Positions 35,155-46,375 of a DNA stretch of 64,000 nucleotides are shown piece after piece. The notes under the pieces were generated by a model. The model made no database searches. It saw only the letters and a list, made by a program, of their open reading frames with translations, and was not told the DNA's origin. Origin of the DNA: Osmia lignaria lignaria (taxonomy: Eukaryota; Arthropoda; Insecta; Hymenoptera; Megachilidae); NCBI RefSeq assembly GCF_051020975.1, contig NC_135038.1, forward strand, positions 3,222,001-3,286,000, read 5' to 3'. The translations under genes were made by a program, and so were the position numbers. Each line of letters starts with the position of its first letter. The stretch's first letter is position 1.

Positions 35155-36245
35155 AACCGTAAAACGAATAAAACTTCGGTGTCCATCGATGTAGGGGTTC
35201 CCAATGAAGATGTCCAGAAGGATGTACCGAGGGGCCCGGGAATGTAGCCGTTTCATGGAAAGCTTACCCAGAGAAACGCATACTTGATCGTGTTGATGAT
35301 CGTGTTGTTCCCGGGGAACTTCTTAATCCTCGTTTCTCGCCGGCGAGAAATAATTTGCTCGCGAAAAAGAGGGTGAGGCGCATTTGCATGTACACCAGGA
35401 CGCGGATTACAACGTTGGCCGGATCGTGCGTGGATTCCCGAAGGGGCCTCCTTCTTCGCGCCTGGTAATATTTTAATGGTCACGGCAAGATTGCTGTACC
35501 ATCGTTAAATCATACCTGGATGGTGTTTGCCTCTTTCTTGCCAACCGACCGTTTCCCTTTCGCCCTCGTCCCTTTCGTTCTTTCTCTTTCGTTCGCGTGG
35601 GTCACGGACGACCGTGCTCGTCCGCCGGGTCCCGAGCATCACATCCTCATTACGGATTATTCATTAATCGGGTAGCCAAGTACCTCGTACCCGGTTGAGT
35701 TATACACGGACGATCTGGCACCTTCGCTCTCACGGGGGGGGACCCTTTTCGTTTCACGCGGCGACGTTTACATTTACCTAGCGCTGTCCCGAGACACGGA
35801 TAGTATTTCATGTTATCGTACGACATGTTTGGTACTTTCGTTAGAATTATATAAAGAGACGAGTCATTATCCACCCACTCGCTTGCAACAAAGTAACTTT
35901 TCACACGGGTTACTCTTGCGCCACGCGGGAATCGTTTCTCCAGGAGTTTCGCAACACATGGGAGAGGGTTAAATTGACCCGGAATGGAAATCCAATATTC
36001 TATTGGTGTTATTTTAGAGAATCAGACTTTTTTTATTTTTCTATTTCAATTTTATAGGAATGATTTAATATTTTATCTATTATAGAGAAAGTCGTGTTAT
36101 TTGCCTTTTGAATCAGGTCCGTGTTTACTCTTAGGAAAAATATAGATTCATACTTAGGGCTCGGTGAAAAATGGACCCGCATAGAAATGTTTGTAATTAC
36201 TGCATGAAATTAATAAATCCGCTGCCTTTGACCGGCGCCGGATTA
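35155..36245. other. CpG-bearing unique region
   Basis: 35,220-35,960 is the most GC-balanced non-repeat segment of the middle third. Two minus-strand frames (76 and 84 codons) are unrecognised. Confidence 0.4.
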
Positions 36246-36450
36246 CTTAACCCATTCTCCTATGACTTTCTCGACAGTTGCAACAGTTAGAGTTAAATTG
36301 GAACGATGTCCAATTTAGAAAATGGAAATAATATGAAATGCAAAATTATGTTAAAATTTGGACCCCCTCCATGGTCCGCGGTCCGAAAGTTAATTCTTAA
36401 CCCCTTCTCCTATAACTTCCTCGATAGTTGCGTCAATCAAAACTAACTAT
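36246..36450. repeat. Direct repeat flanking PBM copy 13
   Basis: CTTAACCCATTCTCCTATGA at 36,247 and CTTAACCCCTTCTCCTATAA at 36,406 begin matching stretches of about 45 bp (both continue into CTCGAYAGTTGC) either side of the MITE. Confidence 0.65.
36294..36393 (+). repeat. PBM MITE copy 13, right half only
   Basis: Ends CCATGGTCCGCGGTCCGAAA before GTTAA. A ~47-bp host sequence is repeated on either side of it. Confidence 0.62.
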
Positions 36451-36625
36451 TTATTGTTTGAATCTTCAAACAAATAAAGAAAATTGAAATAGCATACATG
36501 GAATTCAATGATCTTGGACTGTGTAAATTATAATTAAAATTAAACTCAAAATTCAACTATACTTAAAATATCAGCCAAAGATACACTTGGACTGTAGGGT
36601 GCAAAGGGTTAGTGGTAGTCTAAGG

Positions 36626-36839
36626 TAGGCTACAGTTCCGGGCTCTTTCCTAAACCTTCTAATGACTACGTCAAAAAATATTGAATGAAATGTTTTTCTA
36701 CGATTTGCCTTTTTCGTTACGATTAAATGTTATTTAATATTATTAGAATAAATTTCAATTTTTGAATTAAGTTTATCAATCAAGGGGGCCGTCGAAGGTT
36801 TGATAGCTCCGGGGTCCCAAAAATCTTAATCCAATCCTG
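36626..36839. repeat. hAT-like MITE, opposite orientation to 32,992
   Basis: Begins GGCTACAGTTCCGGGCTC and ends GGTCCCAAAAATCTTAATCC followed by AATCCTG. Confidence 0.58.
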
Positions 36840-36875
36840 GCTTTGATTTCTATGTTTAATTAAAAATCATACATA

Positions 36876-36932
36876 AGACGGCCCCATTTTCATTTGTAGG
36901 CCTAGAGCCCAAATTCCTAGATGCGGCCCTGC
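36876..36932. repeat. Possible hAT end fragment
   Basis: GACGGCCCCATTTTCATTTG and TAGATGCGGCCCTGC resemble the ends of GGCCCTG-type hAT MITEs. No pairing end or duplication found. Confidence 0.3.
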
Positions 36933-37365
36933 TTTATGTCGAGTACATTTCCGTGGAAAGATGGCAATTTTTGTTTAATGATGAGCATAGCATGGAGAAA
37001 TATATTCATGATTTTAACACAATTTATAATAATAATAATTTAAGCACCCAAGTGTACACTTTGAAAATTAAATAAAACACTAAAGGGTTAATACTGTGCA
37101 CTGTGTGTATTGTATATTAAATACTGAAACGATTATCGCAAAAAAAGTATATCGTATCGACTAAATGCAAAATAAAGAATCGTAATTGCTAACAGACAGA
37201 AATAATTTCATTGCCTTATTGCCCTCTCAGAAAAGACCTCACGTCGCGATTATTTCGATTTCTCAGAAGGTTTCAAATTTCTCGCGAGGCATAGGCTCAA
37301 TGTAATCTGCCATTGGCATCGATTCGTCTCAGGTTCTGTATTTCAATCTTCCGAGTTTCAGAAGC

Positions 37366-37400
37366 TTAACCCTCGGACGACGGACCATGGATAGGGCCGC
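37366..37400 (-). repeat. PBM MITE copy 14, end fragment
   Basis: Only the TTAACCCTCGGACGACGGAC end and the following CATGGATAGGGCC are present. Confidence 0.6.
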
Positions 37401-37634
37401 AAAATTGTAGAAAGAATATTTTCAAAAAAGAATCAACAGAAAATATTCCTTCCACATCTCAAAATTTTTGAATCACTAAATTTGAATCTTGTTATGAAGG
37501 ACAACTTGGAAGATAAAAAAAGCCATGATCTACTAAACTTTTTAAAAGAAACCAAAGAAACAAGGATCAACCGAAGTTTCTTAATTTCATCGCATAAGGC
37601 CCTCAAAATCAATTTGAACTTGGGCCGTCACTTC

Positions 37635-37889
37635 CAGGGCAGGTCCTGAGATTTCGGGGGTCCGAGGCGAGCTCCGAAAAAGGGCCCCTTCACATATGTT
37701 ACATAAAAAAAAGTACCTCAAATAAAATTTATAAAATTAACATTAAAGCTTGTATAACTGATTTAGACTTATATTTAAGTAAACATTACTCTTCTTGCAT
37801 TCTTAGACGCAAAATCGTTTTATGGGGGCACTGGACCTTGGGGGGCCCTAGGCGGCCGCCTAGTCTGCCTAGTCCCAGGGCCGGCCCTG
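37635..37889. mobile_element. hAT-type MITE with perfect 8-bp target duplication
   Basis: 255 bp from CAGGGCAGGTCCTGAG to CCCAGGGCCGGCCCTG, flanked on both sides by GTCACTTC (37,627-37,634 and 37,890-37,897). CAGGGCCGG-type ends and 8-bp duplications are typical of hAT. A C+G-rich end block (GGGGGGCCCTAGGCGGCCGC) precedes the right TIR. No coding capacity. Confidence 0.87.
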
Positions 37890-37897
37890 GTCACTTC

Positions 37898-39740
37898 CGT
37901 TGACACTTAATCTTAAAATTCATCAAAACAATACAAGTAGTATTGATTATCGTCAACGAAAATCTTTTGACGAAAAATAAATAATTATCGTCAACGTCGA
38001 TAAGAAAGAAAACTGTTGACGATAATTAACATATTGTTGACCGGTCACGAATTAACTACTTTAATTTTCGAAACCCAGGATAATATGGAATATTGTGAAA
38101 ATGTTACAATATCCCATATTATTATTGTAAAATTGAAATAAACTTTGCGACCAAGAATCATCATTTATTTTTATAAACAAATTCATTAAAACTGATTGCA
38201 CCTTCGTTCCTTTCGTATAATTCAAACAGAAAAAACGTTGAACGATTTATAAAAGTTTGTTTCAATGAATAATTTATATAACTCTATCAGAACTCTAATT
38301 ATTATACATAGGTATAAATTGTAAACGGGGAGCTTTCGGAGGTCCAAGATGGATCTTGCCGGTGAGTAAAACCGTCCGAAACAAAAGAGGAGAATAAGAA
38401 AGCGGGTTAGCGGAGCCGAAATGGAAAAAGAGGATGAAAAAGAAGGCGAGCAAGAGGATGGAATGCAAACGCGTGTAAGCAGGGAAACCGCTGTTATCGA
38501 ATCGGCGAGCAGAAAATCGTCGTGAGTCGCGCGCGGACCAAAGAGGTAGCCGCACACCTTTTTTGCGGCAATGATCGCAATTGGAAGCGGCCGTCAGTCG
38601 ATTCGATACTTTCGGTGTGCTCTCGCATCGCCTCGGAACCGGTTATCATTGGAGCGCAAGAAACATCTTTCGCTACCGCAGCGGACAGCTGTAGGCCCTA
38701 TCGATGACAGTTACATGTCAATACGGAATCGAAGACAGTCGTCTGTCCGACCATCTTCCCCGTCCGGTTGCTTTCCGGGATAAAAACCGAATCCGTGATA
38801 GGGAGAACCTTTCGAGTCTGTCGAATTCATTTTAAACGCATCCAGCTAACCGTTTTTGTTCCACAAAATCCCTCTCTCGTCTGTTTTTCAGTAAATCGAT
38901 AAACAAATTGACCTGCCTCCAATTTTATAATTACATATTTATGAAACGAGTTTTATTTAGTTCAATCGAACGGAGCCTTCGACTATAAAAGGTTAATGTT
39001 TTTCAACCGAGACCTATCAGCAATTCTATTCACATGATACTTATACCCTACTGTGAAACCAACGACGATAAATGTCCAGATTCTTTGTAAGAAAAATACT
39101 ACGTACATGGCAAGTTAACTGGATAGCTTAAAAGTTTCTTTTCTTGGAAGCGGAATTCATCTCGTACGTCGTTGACTTAGGAATCGACGTCTTGACAGGT
39201 TCTTCCTGTTTTGACGTGCACAGCTTTCATCGACTTTTTTCTTCTTCTCCGATGTGCCTCGGCTTAAATAATATTTTGACACATGGGTGTAACTGATCCA
39301 ATGACACCTTTTAATGATAATCCTTAACTGGTGAGGTAGACTCTGACATACTCCAATTATATTTTTTATGTGATTCAAATTATTCTAAGAACATAAATAA
39401 ATAAACTGTTAGAGTCGCATCTATATGTATCCATATATACTTTAGGTATTATTATTATTTAACTTAATTGGCTGCAGAGTGCGCCGTAGTCGATCGTTCC
39501 TTTTTATTTTGTGGTACCCTTGGTTCTTTTAGCCTAGCCAGGGTCCATGCGTCACGCGATAGAACGTTTATTTCATTCTTAATTATTATATCATATTATA
39601 TTATGTATTCTTCTATATTACTAATGTTAATCTAGTGTAGTGTTTGTGTACAATAATAAACTGTCATAAACTTTGTAAATTAATAATATTCTATAAAAGA
39701 ATATTAAACAGTCATTTGCTGAAAAATTTATCCTTAGCAA
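37898..39740. other. Unique region, centre CpG-rich
   Basis: 38,310-38,880 is balanced with overlapping frames on both strands (38,222-38,783), none with motifs. 37,930-38,050 repeats the word TCGTCAACG three times. Confidence 0.4.
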
Positions 39741-39919
39741 TTAATCCTCAAACAACGATGTTTGGGTCAAACAAAACATATACAAGGATATAAAGAGTTT
39801 CATATAATAGAAGAATAATTTTTAAAGGAACAGTGTAAAATTTCGAAAATGAAAATAATATGAAATATAAAATTAAATTTAAATTGTGACTCTCTCCATG
39901 GTCCGCTGTCCGAGGTTAA
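39741..39919 (+). repeat. PBM MITE copy 15
   Basis: TTAA at both ends. A family P copy begins immediately to the right. Confidence 0.72.
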
Positions 39920-39921
39920 CC

Positions 39922-40150
39922 ATTATTTATTTTTTATTTTATTATTTTATTTAAATTGTTAATCATATCATAATAAACCTACTATTTACAACAATTATTA
40001 AAATATAAAAACAAATTTTATTTTTTTTTTACATTGTGATAGAAAATGATATATCAACGTTTATATTCTGATAATGATTGTAAATAATGAATTCACTATA
40101 ATATGATTGTCAATTTAACTGATAGAATAATAAAATTTAATAAGTCTGAA
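39922..40150. repeat. Family P repeat, copy 2, abutting PBM
   Basis: Opposite orientation to copies 1 and 3. Its end, read towards PBM, is again AATAATGGTTAA. The core ACTATTTACAACAATTATTA and ATAATGATTGTAAATAATGA are inverted to each other. Confidence 0.6.
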
Positions 40151-40305
40151 AGTAAACATTGTATAAAAAAGTACAGTGAGAGACAGTTAAAGTGACTTCC
40201 TTGTTAATTTTTTTTCTCCATTCAATCTTGCACCAGATAATTAATTTCTGACATGACTTTATTCACTTATGTCTTACTTTATTTTTTACTTATTTTATTT
40301 GTTTT

Positions 40306-40398
40306 TTAACCCTTGAATAGTCTTGATCTGAAAATGAAAATAATATTAGATACAAAATTAAATTAAAATTGGAGCTCTCTCCATGGTCCAAGGGTTAA
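40306..40398 (+). repeat. PBM MITE copy 16, 93-bp form
   Basis: Perfect TTAA at both ends; one end is TTAACCCTTGAATAG, the other CCATGGTCCAAGGGTTAA. Confidence 0.72.
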
Positions 40399-40646
40399 GG
40401 GTGAAGCGTGGAATTAAAGACATCATTGTTATTCCCACTTCTTGGGGAAATTTCTCAAGTTAACACCACTTTTTAAAGATGGCATTAATAGAACTTGAAA
40501 CATATTTTATTTCAACCATGGATATAAAATCCTCAGAACTATAACAATTAAACAACTAATGGTACCATTGAAGAATTGGAAATGAAAAATACCTCCTCGC
40601 CCTATGACCTAACTAGGTCAGCGATAAAAAAGTAATAAATTATGAC

Positions 40647-40664
40647 AAAAAAAAAAAAAAAAAA
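40647..40664. repeat. Poly-A tract
   Basis: A18; no adjoining retroposon body recognised. Confidence 0.9.
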
Positions 40665-40789
40665 CCACCTCGGATATATCAAATAAAGAAAAAACGGAAA
40701 AAGCATGGTACAAAGAAGGTAAGCTGACAACAGCTGAACATGGATGAAATTCCGCAGGTAACGCGTGCTGTAAGTTGCCCAGCCCACTT

Positions 40790-41000
40790 ATAGCCAACCG
40801 AGAGACAGTTGTTCTGGTTGTTTCAAGACAATTTCTCGGCTTCCGGTTTTTTATTCATTCGGTGACAGTCAGAGGGGTGACGAGAACAAGGTGTTGGTTA
40901 CAGCGGCGAACAGAGGGGACACGACAGGTCCGACTGTCGGCTAAGTGGAGTAGCAGACCAAGCCTCGGAACAACAGAGCAGTCGAAGGGAGTGACGTGAG
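40790..41000 (+). promoter_or_regulatory. Balanced-composition island, possible non-coding 5' exon
   Basis: A non-repetitive CpG-bearing block with an initiator-like TTATTCATTCGG near 40,857 and a donor-like GACGTGAGTGAC at 40,993-41,004. No TATA box or clear downstream element. The 74-codon frame inside has no motif. Offered only as a place to look for transcripts. Confidence 0.15.
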
Positions 41001-41263
41001 TGACACATGGCAGCGTTGACAGCTCGTAGTCCTCTTCTTCCTCTCTCCTCCCCTCCCGCCCTTCAACGACTCGACTAGTCTGGGGTAGTCCGAACGTCAT
41101 TAGCCTCGGACAATCCATCTAGCATATCTCCGCTTGAACTGATTTCCTCGAATCTCCTTGTCAACGGACAGACGTCTTTCGGACTAGTCGTTGTAAAGAT
41201 TACGCGAACCGATGGAAAATCGAAGCGGATAGAATGCATTAGGGTACATTTCATGATTCCCCT

Positions 41264-41289
41264 CGAAATAAATAAATAAATAAATAAAA
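41264..41289. repeat. (AAAT)n microsatellite
   Basis: About six AAAT units. Confidence 0.9.
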
Positions 41290-41509
41290 AATTACTTCTG
41301 AAGATAATTAAGCTGAGCTTTGCTTTGGGGCACACGGAATTATTAACTATTTTTTTTAATACAGAGTGAGTCAGATCAAGTGTTATAAATTATTATCTCG
41401 GTAACTGTAGCAGCTATTGATCTAATTCTTCTTTTTCTAAAATGTCTACCATGAGGTCAGAATAAACAACTGGAATACTCGATTATTATTTTTATTTAAA
41501 TAGCTTCAT

Positions 41510-41882
41510 CACACTATTTTGCCTTAAAATTCATTTTATTATATACTGAAAATGACGACTATTTACTATGTAAATATGTATTTGTTATTTTCATAATGTT
41601 ATGACGTATATTAAACAGTATTGTTGCATTTCCAGACTGAAAAGTATTTTCTATTCGAGTTTTCATATCATTTTTTGTGGTAGTTAAAGTTTCTATTATT
41701 TTATATATCAAATACCTTCATAAGAAAAAATCGAATGTAAATTGCTTATCAGTTTGGAAATGCAACAATACTGTCTAATGTACGTTATAATATTAAAAAA
41801 AGAATAAATATACGTTTACAAATAAATAGTTGTTATTTTCAATATTTACAATATGATTTTCAAGGCAAAATACGTCTGTTTT
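41510..41882. repeat. Foldback with ~170-bp arms
   Basis: Left CAGTATTGTTGCATTTCCAG is mirrored by right TTTGGAAATGCAACAATACT, and left ATTTTGCCTTAAAATTCAT by right ATGATTTTCAAGGCAAAAT. The loop is about 30 bp. Arms differ at roughly 15-20 percent of sites by eye. Confidence 0.7.
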
Positions 41883-41976
41883 AATTTTCAATATTCCTTT
41901 CGCCATAAATCATTAATTATTAAAAATATAAATCTCAGAATATCATATAATCTAGAAATCTCAGCATTTTTAGCAT

Positions 41977-42171
41977 ATTTTGAGGTTATTTTGAGACCAT
42001 ATTCGTTTCTTTCCATAATTTTAGCGGAATAACTCAGATGTTTGTATTTAGATGTGGTTTGCACGTGATAGGTTAGGTTAGGTTGGTTTTTTGACACCAT
42101 TTTAGCATTTATTTCCACGGACCAATCAGATTATAGATAGAAATCAATATGGCGTTAAACTAACCTCAAAA
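41977..42171. repeat. Family L foldback, copy 2
   Basis: TTTTGAGGTTATTTTGAGAC at left and GGCGTTAAACTAACCTCAAA at right, with GGTTAGGTTAGG inside. Orientation is opposite to copy 1. Confidence 0.7.
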
Positions 42172-42842
42172 GTGCCGAAAACTTTAGAACGGATGAATTC
42201 CTAAACTTAAAACTCACATTTTATTATCAAAATACATAAAAAAAAGTCAATAATTATGCACCAAAATAAAGTTTAATCGATAATTACTTCAGTCCAGTTC
42301 GATTCTTCTCCCCATAACATTTTATTTCAATTTCGATTTCGTTTCAAAATAATTTCTCACCCTTATTGTCTCAAGAGAGATGGTTCCTTAATTGCCGAAT
42401 AAATAAATTAAAAGCTAGGTGAGCGCGTAAAAGAAGGACAAGAACCCTTGACTCTTTTCAGAATTTACAGGAGAGAGTAGAAAGGAGGAAAGTTCTTGGT
42501 CTCTGCAAAACGAGCAATTTATTCTGTTAAGAGTGCCGACTGAGACGCGCAATCATGGGCTCGGTCGAAGTTTGCCCGCTTAAATGGCCATGCTTCCGAA
42601 CTGGGGTGGCTAATCTTCCAGCGAACGAGCAGCAACGGAAGCCAGAGGGCTCTTCAACAGCGTGGCGAAGGGTGATTGTTGAAGAAATGAAAAGGACGTA
42701 CGATGAACACGCAGGACAGAAAAAGGCTAATACTTCCGTATTACCTTAATAGTAGAAGAACCGTGAAATATTATTGTCTAAAATGCATGATTTATTATTT
42801 CATCTACTACAGTGGCAGCAAAGAATATTATCAATCTTATAA
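42172..42842. other. No feature seen
   Basis: Balanced at 42,420-42,740; a 64-codon frame is unrecognised. Confidence 0.45.
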
Positions 42843-42940
42843 CTTTCGGACGGCGGACCATGGAGAGAGCCCCAATTTTAATTTAATTTTGTATCTCATA
42901 AAATATTATAGAATAATTTTTTAAAACTGAACTTGTTTTT
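42843..42940 (-). repeat. PBM MITE copy 17, half copy
   Basis: The TTCGGACGGCGGACCATGGA end runs into the AT-rich body, then loses similarity. Confidence 0.6.
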
Positions 42941-43179
42941 CAGCTTGAAGATTACGTACTACTGTTAATAAAGTGCTTTTTCTTTTTAAATACTATTTTT
43001 ATTTTAACCTTCCAAGATAGTAACTTCATAACAAAAAGTCTACTACAATCGTGCAAATTCATTTCCCAAGCAAAGGACCGGTAAAATATCGTAAAAATCG
43101 TCGAGGGGAAATTAGATCGATACAGTTACAGTGGTTTTCGGCTGGAATAGCCCCGAGAAGCTGGATCAGCCTCGGCGGA

Positions 43180-43590
43180 CGTGGAAAGAAAAGAAGGAAC
43201 GGATAGGGGGGATGGGGGTCAGTGGGCGCGAAGAGAAGCCGCAGGCTATTAAGACGTTCGCGCCGAGATAAAAGAAAGCTGTTGAACCAAGAAGGAACAA
43301 GAAGAATAGGAAGAGACGACCACAACGAACAGGACGAAAAAGAATGAAAGAGTGAAAGAGAGAGGGAGAGAGAAGGAGACACAAAGTAACCGGAAGATGA
43401 GGCTGCGGATGAAAGGAGCATGGAAGGATCGTTGAATTACTGGGAAGAAGAAGAGAAACAAATAAACGAGGGAGAAACGTTGCTGAGGATGAAAATAAGA
43501 GTGAAAGGCTAAGAATGGCGACGGGGGGAGGAGGGTGAAGGAGAGAAAGAGACTCGAAGCGAAAAGAAGCCACCATTAAAATGAAAAATG
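43180..43590. other. Purine-rich strand block
   Basis: On the plus strand this is almost all A and G (for example GAAAGAGAGAGGGAGAGAGA). The frames of 70-146 codons on the minus strand are Ser/Leu/Phe-rich translations of the complementary pyrimidines and are not supported as proteins. Confidence 0.7.
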
Positions 43591-43619
43591 ACATTCTCGC
43601 TGGCATCCCCGCAGAGGTC

Positions 43620-43935
43620 TCACTTGCTCCGCTCGGTAGTTACATACCTTACCCCTCTGGCCGAGCAAACAGCCTCCCTACTTGGAATTATTGGTGATTT
43701 TTTAAATCTGTTAAACAGGCCTTTCGACCGCAGTCAGCCCAGGGGTTCTCCAGTCCCCCATCCCCTTACCCTATCCTACTATCTCTCTTTCACCAAACGG
43801 ATTTCAGCTCCCCACCGTTCCTTCCTCCTCTTTCGTTCGAAAAGGGGACGCCTTACTCCTCGGCTGCTTAGCACCTTGTTATTTATTTTTCAAACTTTCC
43901 ACTTTCTATACCCCTTGTGCCTCTTTTATATTCGC
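43620..43935. other. Pyrimidine-rich block facing the purine block
   Basis: Plus strand switches to C and T (CTTCCTCCTCTTTCGTTCG type). Together with 43,180-43,590 it makes a 750-bp strand-asymmetry switch in otherwise non-repetitive sequence. A 127-codon frame (43,588-43,971) is compositional. Confidence 0.6.
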
Positions 43936-44656
43936 GCTCATCCTCGAACAAACTGGAGCATTTCAGGCTGAAGGATACTCTGTGATACTCGTGGTCAGTT
44001 CGGATAGACGAGGCCTTTTTTATTGGCAAATTAAAATTAAATTATTAATATGGTAAGAGTTAATTCCTTTTTACCCTTGGTATTTTTGCAGGTATTGATT
44101 GGTCAGTTGTTTTACTTTTAGAATTTTTAGAATTTTCTAATAAGATAGTAGATTATAATTTCTGTTTCACTGTCTGCTGGTCGCAACACATGGGACAACC
44201 GGTTAGAGAAAAAATGTACACGCGTCTCTCGATATCCATTCGTGTCAGTGGGGTGGCGAGCATAATGGCAGATTGTACGAAAAGTCTGATTTATCACTCG
44301 CATCGCCCCGGGGGTATTTGTATTGGGAGACGTAACGAAATGCGACATAATAGCTCGCCATGGAACCCCGATGCATCCCGTAAGCCTTGTAACAGCGTGA
44401 CAAGACTCCTTACATCCTCGAATAGGCCCCTCTTTACCAGAGCAACTGTTTCATTTACCATCGTTTTCGCGATAGAATGATCCGTGTCGCGATATCTTCC
44501 TTCCTGTTAATACCAGGTTGTTACAAGTCAGATGACAAATTTTGAAATTACTACCGGAACGTTTTATCAATATTTCAAGAGTGGAAATAAATAAAGTTGT
44601 AAATTTCTGAGGAAAACAATTTTTTGTTTATCAAAATGTTATGTTATGTTTTATCC
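43936..44656. other. Unique region
   Basis: 44,160-44,500 is balanced and CpG-bearing. Opposed frames of 96 and 73 codons cannot both be genes and neither has a motif. Confidence 0.4.
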
Positions 44657-44952
44657 AGAGTTCGGCACTATTTCAAATAATCTTCTTAAAACTTAAAAAA
44701 ATCAGAAATAATTTTCTCTTTGATTGAAAATTTATTTATAGCTCTTTAATAAAAGCAAATAATTTTCAAAATAAGGACATTTTTATTTGAAATTAACTTT
44801 TTCAAATAACTAATTGAATTTTTAATCATTTATTATTTTACTTATTCCAGATAAAAATTTATTCGACTAAAAAGTTTGTTTCTTATTCTTCAGTATCTTT
44901 GTTTTTGTCGAAATTTGGGTGAGAAGATTATTTGAAATAGCACACAGCTCAG
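44657..44952. repeat. MITE with ~22-bp inverted ends
   Basis: GCACTATTTCAAATAATCTT at left and AGATTATTTGAAATAGCAC at right; AT-rich body, no coding potential. Confidence 0.66.
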
Positions 44953-45718
44953 GTTTCACCTTTTTAGCTTCACTAGCAATGCTACAAAATTATATCAATA
45001 ATTGCAATGACAGTTTTATGGCCTTCACATTTTATGGAAAAATAAAATTTATAAACAAATGGCACTTTTAGCCTTTTTTATAACCACTTGTCATTTGTCA
45101 TTTTTTTTTTTTTAATAAAACCAAATCATTTTTAACAAAGAATTAGTATAATCTGGTTTCCTATGATGTTTCTTATAATTTAACATAAATATTATAATTA
45201 TAACGTGTGGGTCCAAAATGACTCAGCGATGGTTGTTTTGCAAGTGTTAATATTCAAATTTTGAAGAAAATAAGAAAACCTTGAACGTGTTTATCGCCTT
45301 GTTGCAGAATAAATCACAAGTTTCAACATTCAAGAAAGATTTTCATGGAGATTACCAAGTAATCCAAAAAAAAGTGTCTTATTTCAGCGACTCGGATGGA
45401 CCTTACACGGATTACCATGTAGGTCGCAGAGGGTATGTAAATAAAAGGAAATAACAGGATAATGGAAGATCTTGAGTGGACAGAGGGTAAATTCTACGAG
45501 ACAACATGTATCATTCTTACCAACCAGTTCGCAGAATATATGGGGATATTATAAGGTGTTGCAATATGTAATTCATACCATTTCATGAGAAAATTTATGT
45601 TAACTTCCAGATTTCGAAACAAGTTAAATATTATTTAAATAATTCTTGTTTAAGATTAATTTAGTGCACAATAATGACGTTTTTTATAATTTTCGGGTGA
45701 AATTGTTAATTATGGTGG
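44953..45718. other. No feature seen
   Basis: AT-rich with no repeat partner noticed. Confidence 0.5.
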
Positions 45719-45812
45719 AACCCTCGGACGACGGACCATGGAGAGAACTACCATCTTAATTTTGTATTTCATATTATTTTCATTTTCAGACCCAGACTTC
45801 GCAGTTCAAGGA
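45719..45812 (-). repeat. PBM MITE copy 18, 94-bp form
   Basis: CCCTCGGACGACGGACCATG at left, ACCCAGACTTCGCAGTTCAA at right. Confidence 0.68.
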
Positions 45813-45954
45813 ATACAAAATAAATAAAATAAGACATAAGTCGATAACGACATGGCAGAAATTAATTTTTTGGTGGAAATTTCATTCGTGTAGAAAAGAA
45901 ATATTGATAACGAGGCCACTTTAATTGTCTCCCACTACATTCTTTCAGAGTTAT

Positions 45955-46167
45955 TTAATTTCATTGTTCTATAATTTAAATTGGCAATCACATTACAGTA
46001 AACTTATTATTTGCAATCATTATCAGAATATAAAGATACATTTTTTTAAACATTGATATATGATTTTCTGGCACAATGTCACAAAAGAATTTGGTTTTAT
46101 ACATTAACAATTGTAAATAATAAGTTTATTATAATATGACTAACAATTTAAATAAAATAAATAATAG
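45955..46167. repeat. Family P repeat, copy 3, abutting PBM
   Basis: CAGTAAACTTATTATTTGCA on the left arm and TGTAAATAATAAGTTTATTA on the right arm, then AATAATAG directly against PBM copy 19. Confidence 0.62.
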
Positions 46168-46375
46168 TTAACCTCGGACAGCGAACCATGGAGAGAACCA
46201 CAATTTTACATTATTTTCATTTTTTAAATCTTACACTGTTCTTTTAAAAATTACTCTTCCAATATTTCAAACTCTTTTATTTAAAAAGCATACATGTAAC
46301 TTTAGGTTAATATCCTTATATATCTTTCGTAATTTTGGGTCACGATTGACTTAAGCTCTGCTGTTCAGCAATTAA
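46168..46375 (-). repeat. PBM MITE copy 19
   Basis: Full-length copy with TTAACCTCGGACAGCG at left and CTGCTGTTCAGCAATTAA at right. A family P copy ends at its left edge. Confidence 0.75.

Larger units (their letters stand above)
40399..41509. other. Unique region around the 40.8-kb island
   Basis: Contains poly-A, the candidate 5' exon and an AAAT run. Minus-strand frames of 86-87 codons at 40,855-41,335 show no motif. Confidence 0.4.

Noticed and set aside
43059..43606. Minus-strand frames up to 146 codons, Ser/Leu/Phe-rich
   Set aside because: Composition of the purine-rich plus strand gives long stop-free frames; three frames overlap and none has a motif.
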